The position numbers were made by a program, and so were the translations under genes. Under the pieces are notes generated by a model, which searched no databases, had not been told where the DNA came from, and saw only the letters and a list, made by a program, of their open reading frames with translations. From NCBI GenBank assembly GCA_963540815.1, contig CAUTQY010000002.1, forward strand, positions 1-64,000: 64,000 bases of DNA, read 5' to 3'. Positions within the stretch are counted from its first letter, which is position 1. The number at the start of each line of letters is the position of its first letter. Positions 28,932 to 37,101 of this stretch are shown in pieces. The DNA comes from Scybalousia_A sp963540815 (GTDB lineage Bacteria; Bacteroidota; Bacteroidia; Bacteroidales; P3).

Positions 28932-29188
28932 ATTGCAAGCGTAAGCGTGGCAATCCATACTTTATAAAAAAAATGCCGTTCGGCTTTTGGTTTCTGCCAC
29001 TCTTTGTTTCGATGATGAAAAAACCACCTTTTTTTGATGAAAAAAGGTGGTTTTTTGACTCAAAAAAGGTGGTTTTTTTGATAACGAATCGCCGTTTGGC
29101 AGAAAGCAAACAAAGAAAGGCAAAATTCTTATAAGGTATGGCAATATATATAAAGTGGAATAGATTGCCACGACTTACGGCTCGCAAG
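28932..29188. repeat. MITE-like palindromic element, copy 2
   Basis: About 257 bases. The left terminal repeat (28932-28957, ATTGCAAGCGTAAGCGTGGC...) is identical over 26 bases to the reverse complement of the right end of copy 1. The right end (29161-29188) has decayed. The centre carries three blocks of AAAAAAGGTGG or its complement that form a very A/T-rich nested hairpin absent from copy 1. It fills most of the 567-base gap 28722-29288, in which no gene is apparent. Confidence 0.75.
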
Positions 29189-29288
29189 GAATAGTAAGGT
29201 TTGCAATTATAATCGACTTATGTTTATTTTTGAAAGTTACTAATAGTCAAGCAAAAGGCTTTAATAAAGATAGGTCAATTTTGATTTC

Positions 29289-30317
29289 TTATTGTTTATC
29301 GTACGACAGAATATCGTTGCAGAAAAAGTTTAATTCAATACCGGCTTGTTTAAACATTTCTTCGGTTTCTTTACCGTTGTGGTATTTATTTTGGCAAACA
29401 ACTCTTTTGATTCCGCAATTAATTATCATCATAGCACAGGTGCGACAAGGAGTCATACTACAGTAAAGAGTGGCTTCTTCCAAAGCAATACCTCTTTTGG
29501 CTGCCTGACAAATTGCGTTTTGCTCAGCATGGACGGTACGCACACAATGATTGGATATGTTACCTTGTTCGTCTATGCTTTTTTTGAAAAGATGCCCTAC
29601 CTCATCGCAATGTGGCAAACCGTTAGGAGAACCTACATAACCGGTAACCAATATTTGACGATTTTTTACTATCACACAACCGCTTCGTCCTCTATTGCAA
29701 GTGGCACGCTTGGATACCGTTTTAACTATTTCCAAAAAATATTCATCCCATGAAGGTCGCATCTTATATTGTATCTTATTTAGAACCTCTTCAACTTGTT
29801 TCTGCAAAGAAGGAATATCACCATCGTTGTTAAAAGAGAAATCAGCCAAAGTCATACAAGCGCGTATATTTTGTTTGTTCTCATTATTGGCGTCCATTTC
29901 TCTTTGTTCATTGAGTTTGAAAGTCTCAAAACTTACGTTATCCGTTTCGCTTTTTCTTAAAGTAATACGTTCGTATCTGGTTTGAATATCGGCATCTACG
30001 GAAAACAAAATAAATTCCGAATTTTCTTTCAAATACTTTATTTCTTTTACATTGCGTATACTTTCTATTATGCAATTTCTATTTTCTTTTTTTGCCATGG
30101 AAAGCAAACCCTTTGCAATAAAGTCCGCACCCTCTTTTTCTCTTTCTTTGTTAGCCACCGTTGTCAGTGTATCTCTATTGCTTTCCAAACCGAGTTCTTT
30201 GATTTTTTTATTTAGAAAATCTCTTGCGGAAAAATGTACAAAACCTTTGCTTTTCAAAATATCCACTATAGTACCCTTGCCCGCTCCCAAAGTTCCGGTT
30301 ATTCCTATAACTATCAT
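29289..30317 (-). CDS. P-loop kinase / deoxycytidylate deaminase fusion
   Basis: A 342-residue two-domain protein. Residues 1-185 form a nucleoside/dephospho-CoA-kinase-like P-loop domain: GTLGAGKGT at 8-16, then SIRNVKEI near 86 and DADIQTRYERI near 110. Residues 190-342 are a zinc deaminase of the dCMP deaminase type: His263-Ala-Glu265 and Pro290-Cys291-x-x-Cys294. The deaminase would convert dCMP to dUMP. The order kinase-deaminase matches yeast Dcd1 and, in longer form, the bacterial antiphage proteins DcdV/AvcD. It follows purE by 36 bases on the same strand, which suggests a nucleotide-metabolism role. Confidence 0.85.
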   Translation of the reverse strand: MIVIGITGTLGAGKGTIVDILKSKGFVHFSARDFLNKKIKELGLESNRDTLTTVANKEREKEGADFIAKGLLSMAKKENRNCIIESIRNVKEIKYLKENSEFILFSVDADIQTRYERITLRKSETDNVSFETFKLNEQREMDANNENKQNIRACMTLADFSFNNDGDIPSLQKQVEEVLNKIQYKMRPSWDEYFLEIVKTVSKRATCNRGRSGCVIVKNRQILVTGYVGSPNGLPHCDEVGHLFKKSIDEQGNISNHCVRTVHAEQNAICQAAKRGIALEEATLYCSMTPCRTCAMMIINCGIKRVVCQNKYHNGKETEEMFKQAGIELNFFCNDILSYDKQ

Positions 30318-30353
30318 AATTAAATGATTATGTTTTTTCTATTATTGTTTGTT

Positions 30354-30860
30354 TTAATTGGTTTTGTATTCAAAAATAATTTTTGAAAACTCCTCGTTGG
30401 CTTTTATTATTTTGTCTTTCAAGGATTGTTTGTAAGTGTGTATTTTCTTATTTATTTCTTTGTCCGTTAGAGCCAAAATTTCCATTGCCATAATTGCCGC
30501 ATTCATAGCACCATTGACAGACATTACGCTTACGGGTACGGCAGGAGGCATTTGCAACATAGATAAAACGGCGTCCATACCTTCAAAAGATGACCTTATA
30601 GGTACGCCTATTACCGGCAAAATGGTTTCTGCGGCAATAGCGCCGGGCAAAGCCGCAGCCATGCCTGCTGCCGCTATTATTACTTTTATTCCTCGTTCTT
30701 CGGCTTTATTTGCAAACTCGCTTACTTGTTTGGGAGTTCTGTGTGCCGAAAGAGCATTGATTTCAAAGGGTATTTTTTGCTCGTTTAAGAATTTTGCCGC
30801 TTTTTCCATAACGGAATAATCCGAAACGCTTCCCATTATTATACTTACTAAAGGTTTCAT
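30354..30860 (-). CDS. purE: N5-carboxyaminoimidazole ribonucleotide mutase
   Basis: The start is taken at the ATG at 30860; the frame extends to a TTG at 30902 but that part lies in a hairpin. This gives 168 residues, normal for PurE. Motifs: MGSVSDYSVMEKAAKFL, then ALSAHRTPKQV near 42, AAAGMAAALPGAIAAET near 72 and PVIGVPIRSSFEGMDAVLS. It catalyses N5-CAIR to CAIR in purine synthesis. It sits between pfk and the deaminase fusion, all on the minus strand. Confidence 0.93.
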   Translation of the reverse strand: MKPLVSIIMGSVSDYSVMEKAAKFLNEQKIPFEINALSAHRTPKQVSEFANKAEERGIKVIIAAAGMAAALPGAIAAETILPVIGVPIRSSFEGMDAVLSMLQMPPAVPVSVMSVNGAMNAAIMAMEILALTDKEINKKIHTYKQSLKDKIIKANEEFSKIIFEYKTN

Positions 30861-30884
30861 TCTCCTTGTGATATTTATCAAATC

Positions 30885-30917
30885 AAGGTCTTTTGATTGC
30901 AATTATCAAAAGACCTT
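30885..30917. terminator. Strong hairpin between pfk and purE
   Basis: A perfect 12-bp stem (AAGGTCTTTTGA with TCAAAAGACCTT) with a 9-base loop. The long T-run is on the plus-strand side, where there is no gene to end. On the minus strand only GATTTGATAAAT follows, so it may be a weak pfk terminator or an mRNA end-stabilising hairpin. Confidence 0.55.
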
Positions 30918-30933
30918 AATTTTTTTTTTAAAA

Positions 30934-32166
30934 TTATTCTACTGTAACCTTGGGAAAATCTACATTGAAAACAGGGTACGTGTAATCACCTAAGATATGA
31001 GACAGAAAATCTTTATACATAGGAGTAAAGCACATATTTTTTTCATCAAAATACTCTGTCGGCAAAGGACGATTGCCTATTTTTCCCATATCTATTGCAG
31101 AACAATTGTATTCTTCCAACTCATCTATTTTGGAAACTCTCGCAAGGGTAGGCATTTTTCCGAAATCCTCCCTTATCAATAGGTCAACAACCTTGTCTGC
31201 AAGGGCTTGAGTCATTTTTCTATCATAAGCTGAGCACATACCACTTCGCGGATAGTATCCCGTTACTTGTGCGCGGGCATCTATTTTCAGTTTTGCAGAA
31301 ATTTCACTTGCTATTGTTCCGCTTATTCCCCCCAAACGTGCATGCCCGTACTCGTCTTGTTCCGTAGAAGCATAAACAACGTCCATTTCTCCGGTTTTAT
31401 CGTTATACCAACGTACCCCTTCGCTAACGGGTATTATCAAGGCTTTATTCGGAGAGTTATCATAAGCCTCTTTAATCAAATCAAAAAAATGTTCCTTGCG
31501 TTCTTTATTCATATCCAACTCGGGAATAAGAGACAGAGAGGTTCCTCCGAAAGTAGCCGTACCCGTAAGCCAGCCGGCGTCTCTTCCCATAACCTCCATT
31601 ACCATAATTCTGGAGTGAGACTCTGCCGTTGTTTTCAACCTTGTGGCAAAATCCGCTATTGCCCTAGCCGCAGAAGGAAAACCGGGACAGGTAACCGCAT
31701 CCACTTTTTGCCCCTCAAACTCGTGCCAAGTAAGAGTTCTAAGGTCATTATCTATTGTTTTGGGAAAACCTATTACGGGTATTCCTTCTTGTTCGTATAG
31801 TCTTTTGGCAGCACCGTTGGTATCGTCTCCTCCTATGGTAACCAAAACATCTATACCGTATCTTTTGAGATTACGCATTACTTGCGGCACTCTGTCTTCC
31901 GGATTTTTCGGAGAGGCAAAAGGATTTGTACGCGAAGAGCGTAAGGCAGTACCTCCATAAAGCGGATTATAGGGTTTGTTTGTCAAATCCACAACATCTC
32001 CCTCGCCCAACAAACCTTTCCAACCCTTACGTATGCCATAGACCCTAAAGCCCAACATTATGGCACGATTCCTTACTGCTTCTATACTGCTGTTGATGGC
32101 AGGCGTATCTCCTCCGCCGGAAAGTATGGCAAGAGTTTTGCCCTTAAAAAGTTTATCTTCTCTCAT
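30934..32166 (-). CDS. 6-phosphofructokinase, PPi-type signature
   Basis: The start is the ATG at 32166; the frame extends to a TTG at 32190. This gives 410 residues. It has the PFK fold motifs GGGDTPAIN near residue 17 and YGGTALRSSR near 70. At the phosphoryl-donor site it has GGDDT (112-116) and PKTIDND (Lys136). ATP-dependent enzymes normally have GGDGS and PGTIDND, and Asp plus Lys here is the established mark of pyrophosphate-dependent enzymes. It likely makes fructose 1,6-bisphosphate reversibly with PPi. Same strand as purE. Confidence 0.85.
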   Translation of the reverse strand: MREDKLFKGKTLAILSGGGDTPAINSSIEAVRNRAIMLGFRVYGIRKGWKGLLGEGDVVDLTNKPYNPLYGGTALRSSRTNPFASPKNPEDRVPQVMRNLKRYGIDVLVTIGGDDTNGAAKRLYEQEGIPVIGFPKTIDNDLRTLTWHEFEGQKVDAVTCPGFPSAARAIADFATRLKTTAESHSRIMVMEVMGRDAGWLTGTATFGGTSLSLIPELDMNKERKEHFFDLIKEAYDNSPNKALIIPVSEGVRWYNDKTGEMDVVYASTEQDEYGHARLGGISGTIASEISAKLKIDARAQVTGYYPRSGMCSAYDRKMTQALADKVVDLLIREDFGKMPTLARVSKIDELEEYNCSAIDMGKIGNRPLPTEYFDEKNMCFTPMYKDFLSHILGDYTYPVFNVDFPKVTVE

Positions 32167-32256
32167 GATTGTATCCTTATTTATTCTCAATTATCTTTAT
32201 AACTCAAAAAAATATCGTTTTATTGCAAATCATTATTGTCCTGTATGTGTTTATGC

Positions 32257-32838
32257 CTACCAATACTTACTCTTTTTAGGCAAATTGTTTATTTGTTCCT
32301 CCAGCTCCTTATACCATTTCTCTCCGAAACGAGCAATCAAAGGCTCTTTGCAATATACATAAAGCGGTTCTCCATGCTCTTGCATAGCATCGGAACAGAT
32401 ATTCCAAAAATCAAAATTTATAGTGGAGATATCCCCGTAGTCCTTAACCCTCAAAGGATACAGGTAGCAAGAAATGGGTTTAATGAAAGAGGATTTCTTT
32501 TCCAAATAAAGTTTTTGAAAAACACAAAAGGCACAACCCGTATCTTGGTCTTTGAAAACAAAAACACAGTCTTTTTTATTTATTGTCTTGATACATAACT
32601 CCCCATTTTCGTCCAACTCCGTAAAACCTTCCTTGTTTATTATTGCTTGGCTTTCTTTTGGAAGCAGAGGTAATACCTTAGGTAGGAGTCTCTTTATTTC
32701 CCTTTTTTCTTGTTTGGTTGTTGGCGCTCCGTATCCTCCCTCTTCTACACAACAGCGTCCCTTACATTTGTCAAGATTACAAGAAAATTTTATATTCCTT
32801 ATGTCCTCACTCAATAAACTATTACCTACAATTATCAT
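32257..32838 (-). CDS. DUF3109 cysteine-rich protein
   Basis: A 193-residue cytoplasmic protein of the DUF3109 family. It has conserved clusters C-x-x-x-C-KGRCC near residue 20, then C-x-FKDQDTGCAFCVFQ near 100 and SCYLYPLRV near 125, consistent with an Fe-S or zinc site. Function unknown. It stands between the T9SS leucine-rich-repeat gene and pfk without overlap. Confidence 0.8.
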   Translation of the reverse strand: MIIVGNSLLSEDIRNIKFSCNLDKCKGRCCVEEGGYGAPTTKQEKREIKRLLPKVLPLLPKESQAIINKEGFTELDENGELCIKTINKKDCVFVFKDQDTGCAFCVFQKLYLEKKSSFIKPISCYLYPLRVKDYGDISTINFDFWNICSDAMQEHGEPLYVYCKEPLIARFGEKWYKELEEQINNLPKKSKYW

Positions 32839-32927
32839 TTTTGTATGCGAGTTATACTTTTTGTCATACGAAAGTGCAAAATTAATATTTTTTCACTTCC
32901 CTCCGTCTACATTAATAATGGAAAAAA

Positions 32928-32970
32928 CAAAAACATGTACCTAATTTTTCACGTTAAGCACATGTTTTTG
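32928..32970 (-). terminator. Terminator after the leucine-rich-repeat gene
   Basis: The stem CAAAAACATGT (32928-32938) pairs with ACATGTTTTTG (32960-32970). On the minus strand the left arm provides the U-rich end. It separates the LRR gene from DUF3109. Confidence 0.65.
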
Positions 32971-32997
32971 TTCAAAGTTATTTAAATAAGTACTTTT

Positions 32998-34062
32998 TTA
33001 TTCCTTGATTAACTTTTGGGTAATTTCGTTTATTCTAATGTAATAAACCCCTGCGGTTAAGTCACTTATATTCAGTTTTTCGTTTATTCTCTCCTGTTTG
33101 ACAAGTCTGCCCATAGAATCATAAATTTTTACAACTTTGTTATTTACTCCCTTAATAGTTATATTATTCTTTGCAGGATTGGGATAAAAACTTATCTCCT
33201 CATCGGTTACGTCTAATAATGTAGAGTTATTGCAAACATGACTTCCCGTTGTTTCGGGGAAATCGGAAGTCTCACTTCCGTCATAATATAGAACTGCCCA
33301 GTTTTTACTTGTTGCGTTACTTTTGTTTGTTGCCAAAACAACAGGGTCGGTCTCGGAATAGGCAACCAATATTTTAGCACTATCCGAAGACGTTCTTTGC
33401 GCTAAAGCACAAAATATCTCATCCAAAGCCTGAGTATTGAAATTGTTATTGTATAACCATAAGTATTTTAATTGTGTTAATCCGCTAACGTCCAACGACG
33501 TTAATCCATTTTCGTAACAATCCAAATCTACCAATGAAGTACAACCGCTAACATCCAACGACGTTAATCCATTTCCGTAACAATCCAATTCTACCAATGA
33601 GGTCAAGCCACTGACATCCAACGACGTTAATCCATTTCCGTAACAATCCAAACCTACCAATGAAGTACAACCGCTAACGTCCAACGTCGTTAATTGATTG
33701 CTGCGACAATACAAATCTACCAAATCCTTATTGTGTGATAAGTCAATATTTGTAAGTAAGCTATAATTATAAGAACAATCAAAGTATGTTACATCTCCGT
33801 AAATAGTCATGGTACTTGCATTGGCAGTGTAATTTCTAAATCCTGTCCAAGACACGCCAACCGATAGTGTGGTATCCCAAGAACCGCTAACAACTTTAAC
33901 TCCCGTGTTTGCAGCACTTGCCTTTAAATCAAGCTGGATTTGCTGACCTTGTGTAACGGTTAGGGTTATGTATTTATTCATGTTTACCGTTTGTGCAAAC
34001 AGGTTTGCAATCAAAATCGTAGCAAAAAACAGCGCTACGAAAAGTTTTAATTGTTTTTTCAT
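32998..34062 (-). CDS. T9SS-secreted leucine-rich-repeat protein
   Basis: The start is the ATG at 34062. A longer frame to 34158 runs through the promoter element at 34092-34099. This gives 354 residues: a signal peptide ending NLFAQ, an N-terminal beta domain, and about six 21-residue repeats of the form LTSLDVSGCTSLVxLDCYxN (residues 120-230), a bacterial leucine-rich-repeat type. A type IX sorting tail follows with FYPNPAKNNITI, KIYDSMGRLVKQE and AGVYYIRI. It is a surface or secreted protein, probably a binder; ligand unknown. The repeats are nearly identical at DNA level. Confidence 0.85.
   Translation of the reverse strand: MKKQLKLFVALFFATILIANLFAQTVNMNKYITLTVTQGQQIQLDLKASAANTGVKVVSGSWDTTLSVGVSWTGFRNYTANASTMTIYGDVTYFDCSYNYSLLTNIDLSHNKDLVDLYCRSNQLTTLDVSGCTSLVGLDCYGNGLTSLDVSGLTSLVELDCYGNGLTSLDVSGCTSLVDLDCYENGLTSLDVSGLTQLKYLWLYNNNFNTQALDEIFCALAQRTSSDSAKILVAYSETDPVVLATNKSNATSKNWAVLYYDGSETSDFPETTGSHVCNNSTLLDVTDEEISFYPNPAKNNITIKGVNNKVVKIYDSMGRLVKQERINEKLNISDLTAGVYYIRINEITQKLIKE
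33484..33722. repeat. 63-bp tandem repeats inside the LRR gene
   Basis: Three full 63-base units start at 33484, 33547 and 33610, and a diverged part of a fourth starts at 33673. They differ at only a few positions, which points to recent expansion. Each encodes 21 residues. Confidence 0.85.
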
Positions 34063-34091
34063 TTTTATAAAATTTTTAAAGATAATATTCG

Positions 34092-34099
34092 CAAAGGTA
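34092..34099 (-). promoter_or_regulatory. Putative -7 element of the LRR gene
   Basis: Minus-strand TACCTTTG, 30 bases before the chosen ATG at 34062. Confidence 0.45.
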
Positions 34100-34216
34100 A
34101 TAATATTTATGTGTATGGGTGGTGGGATTTTTTGAAAAATTTTAATAAAAATGAACAAATATTTTTAAATAATTGAATACTATGTAGTTAGAAAATAAAA
34201 AATATTGACTTTTTTT

Positions 34217-35302
34217 CTAGTAGTTATTTTGTTTTCTTACCTTAGGGTCCAAGCGGCCATAAATTATATCCGTAAGTATGTTTATCAAGACCAAGAAAAT
34301 ACATATAATCAATAAGGAAGACATAATTACCGGAAAATCATAGACATCCAAAGCGTTTACTATTACAACCCCCATTCCTTTCCAATCAAATATATATTCC
34401 ACAAAGACTGCCCCTGCCAATAAAGAAGCAAACCAGCCACTTATAGCTGTGATTACAGGATTGAGAGCGTTTTTTAGGGCGTGATGATAAATAACTTGAA
34501 ATTTTGTCAGACCTTTACTATATGCCGTCCTAATATAATCTTGTGAAAAAACTTCGTTGAGAGTATTTTTTGCTAGCTCCGTTATAACAGCCAGAGGTCT
34601 TATTCCTAATGTTACGGCAGGAAGGACGGTATTTTTTAAGGCAATGTACTCTCCCGTTCCCATATCATCAACTTCTTTCAGAGAACCGAACATGGAGAGA
34701 TGGGTATAATCCGCGAGTTTAAAAGCAAAAAGCCAAGCAATAATAATGGCAGCAAAAAAGGATGGCAGACTCATCCCTATGGAAGTAAGGATTTGAATAA
34801 ATTTATCTACCCATGTGTTGATATATATAGAAGAGATACTGCCTAGAATGACACCGAATACAAAGGCTAATAATATGGAAGATAAGGCAAGAATAAAAGT
34901 ATTCCGTACGGCTTCGGAAATAATTTCACTTACATTTTTTTTGTTTTGATAACTCTTTCCGAGGTAAGGTTTTTTTGCTACAATCTTAAAATTTCCAACC
35001 TCTAAAATTTTAACCGAACAAGTATATTTATTTTTATCAAAATAAAAGTCACTATTTGTTTTTGTACTATGAAAAGATATGGGTATTATGTTGTTAAGAT
35101 AGTTAAGATACTGTACATAAACAGGCTTATCCAGTCCCAACTCCTTATGAATAATATCTATGCTTTCTTTGTCTGCCCTTTGCCCTAACATCATACGGGC
35201 AGGGTCGCCGGGTAGTATGTTAAAAAGAAAAAATACCAAAGTAACTACTCCCCAAAGTACCAATAGACCATAACCTAACTTTTTTAGAACAAATGTAAGC
35301 AT
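34217..35302 (-). CDS. ABC transporter permease (DppB/OppB type)
   Basis: The start is taken at the ATG at 35302. The frame goes on to a TTG at 35353 inside the DoxX gene. This gives 361 residues. It has an N-terminal transmembrane helix with LPGDPARMMLG (typical of DppB-type permeases), an insert of about 70 residues, then five or six transmembrane helices. The EAA loop region is QDYIRTAYSKGLTKFQVIYHHALKNALNPVIT. It would import peptides or nickel-type substrates, but no ATPase, second permease or binding protein is adjacent. The substrate is unknown. Confidence 0.82.
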   Translation of the reverse strand: MLTFVLKKLGYGLLVLWGVVTLVFFLFNILPGDPARMMLGQRADKESIDIIHKELGLDKPVYVQYLNYLNNIIPISFHSTKTNSDFYFDKNKYTCSVKILEVGNFKIVAKKPYLGKSYQNKKNVSEIISEAVRNTFILALSSILLAFVFGVILGSISSIYINTWVDKFIQILTSIGMSLPSFFAAIIIAWLFAFKLADYTHLSMFGSLKEVDDMGTGEYIALKNTVLPAVTLGIRPLAVITELAKNTLNEVFSQDYIRTAYSKGLTKFQVIYHHALKNALNPVITAISGWFASLLAGAVFVEYIFDWKGMGVVIVNALDVYDFPVIMSSLLIICIFLVLINILTDIIYGRLDPKVRKQNNY

Positions 35303-35337
35303 TGCAGGAAGATACCCGCGGGTACTATTTTTTTGAT

Positions 35338-36480
35338 TTACAGATTTCTCCAAGCAAATTTTTCTTTCACAACACCTTTTTTTAGATGAATAAGTCCAGG
35401 GTTGGAACGCACCATAGCCTTTATTGCCTTATTATCGCAGGAATAAAATATATAATTTTGCAGAGAATATTTTTCCGAAAAATCATACCAATCTTTCACG
35501 CTCGAAGCCGTGACAAGTATTATGTTATTTTTTTTCTTATCCAACTTGTTAACATAATTTACCATTTTTCTCATACCCTTATCGGAGGTCGTTTCAAGAT
35601 TCCAAACGGCAATTATATACACGTCTCTGTCATTATCACCCAATATTTCGAGGGCATTGTCTTTTGTATCGTCCGCTTCTACCAATGAAAAACCGTCTGC
35701 CGCTATGCTGTTTGTATTGATGATTCTTTCTTTTCCTTTCACATATTCCCAATTATCCGCAAAATTAGCGTCTTGTTCAAAAGCCTGCATTAAAGTGCCT
35801 TCTCCCTCGGAAGCCAAAGAAAATTCCTTTTCCTCTCCCGTTACTTTATTTTTGTATGTTGCATAAGCCAAAGGCGGTTGTTGCTTGTCTGTGGTAGGAC
35901 AAATAACATTACCAACTTTCCAAGGGCGAAAATCCAAAATGGGTTCAAATAGAATATTTCTTATTGAGAAACAGATGATTAACAATAGTACAATTAAGGT
36001 TATGGAGAAAGGTAATTTTTTCCTATAATTTTCTTTTCCTTTCTTGTCAAAAATAAAAATACCAACAAGAATAATATCCAAGACTATATTTTTCCAAAAT
36101 GTTTGCCAATTAGTTAGTTTTACGGCGTCACCGAAACAACCACAATCACTAACCTTGTTTGTCTGAGCATCTATAAATGTGGTAATGGTAAAAAAAGCCA
36201 TGAAACAAACCGCCAGCCAGCGCACAGGTTTGTTGTATATATGCAAACACATCAGAACGCCAATTGTAAATTCCAAAACGCATAGAAAAACAGACATTAT
36301 TATAGGAAACGTTAACGCATCATTCAGTAAAAAATCATATTCAAAAACATTTAGATACTCTTCTATTTTGTACGCTGTTCCCATGGGGTCCACAGCTTTT
36401 ACAAAACCGGAAAATATAAACACCGCGCCAAAAACAATTCTAAGCAAGTGGTCTGTTGTTAACTTAACTGTGTTATTCAT
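35338..36480 (-). CDS. DoxX-like membrane protein with C-terminal thioredoxin-like part
   Basis: A 380-residue protein. Residues 1-175 carry four transmembrane helices of the DoxX/MauE type with the RIVFGAVFIFSGFVKAVDP start and SDCGCFGDAVKLTNWQTF. The second half (residues 200-380) is soluble and resembles a redox-fold domain, though no CxxC is seen there. This is the BT_3928-like family that sits beside DUF1599 in Bacteroidota. It starts 17 bases after the DUF1599 gene; function unproven. Confidence 0.8.
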   Translation of the reverse strand: MNNTVKLTTDHLLRIVFGAVFIFSGFVKAVDPMGTAYKIEEYLNVFEYDFLLNDALTFPIIMSVFLCVLEFTIGVLMCLHIYNKPVRWLAVCFMAFFTITTFIDAQTNKVSDCGCFGDAVKLTNWQTFWKNIVLDIILVGIFIFDKKGKENYRKKLPFSITLIVLLLIICFSIRNILFEPILDFRPWKVGNVICPTTDKQQPPLAYATYKNKVTGEEKEFSLASEGEGTLMQAFEQDANFADNWEYVKGKERIINTNSIAADGFSLVEADDTKDNALEILGDNDRDVYIIAVWNLETTSDKGMRKMVNYVNKLDKKKNNIILVTASSVKDWYDFSEKYSLQNYIFYSCDNKAIKAMVRSNPGLIHLKKGVVKEKFAWRNL

Positions 36481-36497
36481 TTTTTTATATGTGTTAT

Positions 36498-37052
36498 TCA
36501 GTTATCGTTTTTACCTACTCCCAATTGTATAAGACAAAAGATAGAATAGTTTATTATATCGGTATAACTGCCCTCAACCCCTTCCGATACAACAGTCTTA
36601 CCTTTGTTGTCTTCTATCTGCTTTAACCTTCGGAGTTTCATAAGTATTACATCCGTCATAGAACTTACTCTCATTTCTCTCCAAGCCTCACCATAATCAT
36701 GATTTTTTTTCATCATCAAATCTTTGGTTTGCTTAACATGCTTGTCATACAACTGCTCGGCCGTTAAGGTATCTATTTCTTCCGTCGTAAAAGTACCCAA
36801 TTCGCACTGTATTAAAGCCATAATGCCATAATTAACCATAGCAATAAACTCTCCCTCTATATCATCTCCTATAAAATTCTCTCCGCTGTCTTGTACACTT
36901 CTTATACGGTTGGCTTTTATGAATATTTGGTCTGTTAGGGAGGGTAGTCTCATAACTCGCCACGAAGTGCCATAGTCTTTCATTTTCTTTATGTAAAGTT
37001 CTTTGGCCTTACGTGTAACATTATCGTACTCAATACTCGTGTTATTCATCAT
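36498..37052 (-). CDS. DUF1599 protein, two tandem domains
   Basis: The start is taken at the first of two adjacent ATGs (37052); an upstream TTG at 37073 is in frame. This gives 184 residues: two copies of the DUF1599 unit, each with KxKDYGTSWRVMRLPSLTDQIFIKANRI or KNHDYGEAWREMRVSSMTDVILMKLRRL. The copies diverge but keep the D-Y-G-x-x-W-R-x-M-R core. Function unknown; it is a conserved neighbour of the DoxX gene. Confidence 0.85.
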   Translation of the reverse strand: MMNNTSIEYDNVTRKAKELYIKKMKDYGTSWRVMRLPSLTDQIFIKANRIRSVQDSGENFIGDDIEGEFIAMVNYGIMALIQCELGTFTTEEIDTLTAEQLYDKHVKQTKDLMMKKNHDYGEAWREMRVSSMTDVILMKLRRLKQIEDNKGKTVVSEGVEGSYTDIINYSIFCLIQLGVGKNDN

Positions 37053-37101
37053 TACATTTTTTGCTTTGTACAACTATTAAAGACAATGCAGACTTGCTTT
37101 G

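Noticed and set aside
28930..29187. Open frames on both strands with similar predicted peptides (also at 23571-23768)
   Set aside because: They lie inside the two MITE-like palindromes; the similarity reflects the repeat, not protein coding.
33484..33722. Possible CRISPR array from regular repeats
   Set aside because: The units are head-to-tail coding repeats with no unique spacers; they encode leucine-rich repeats.
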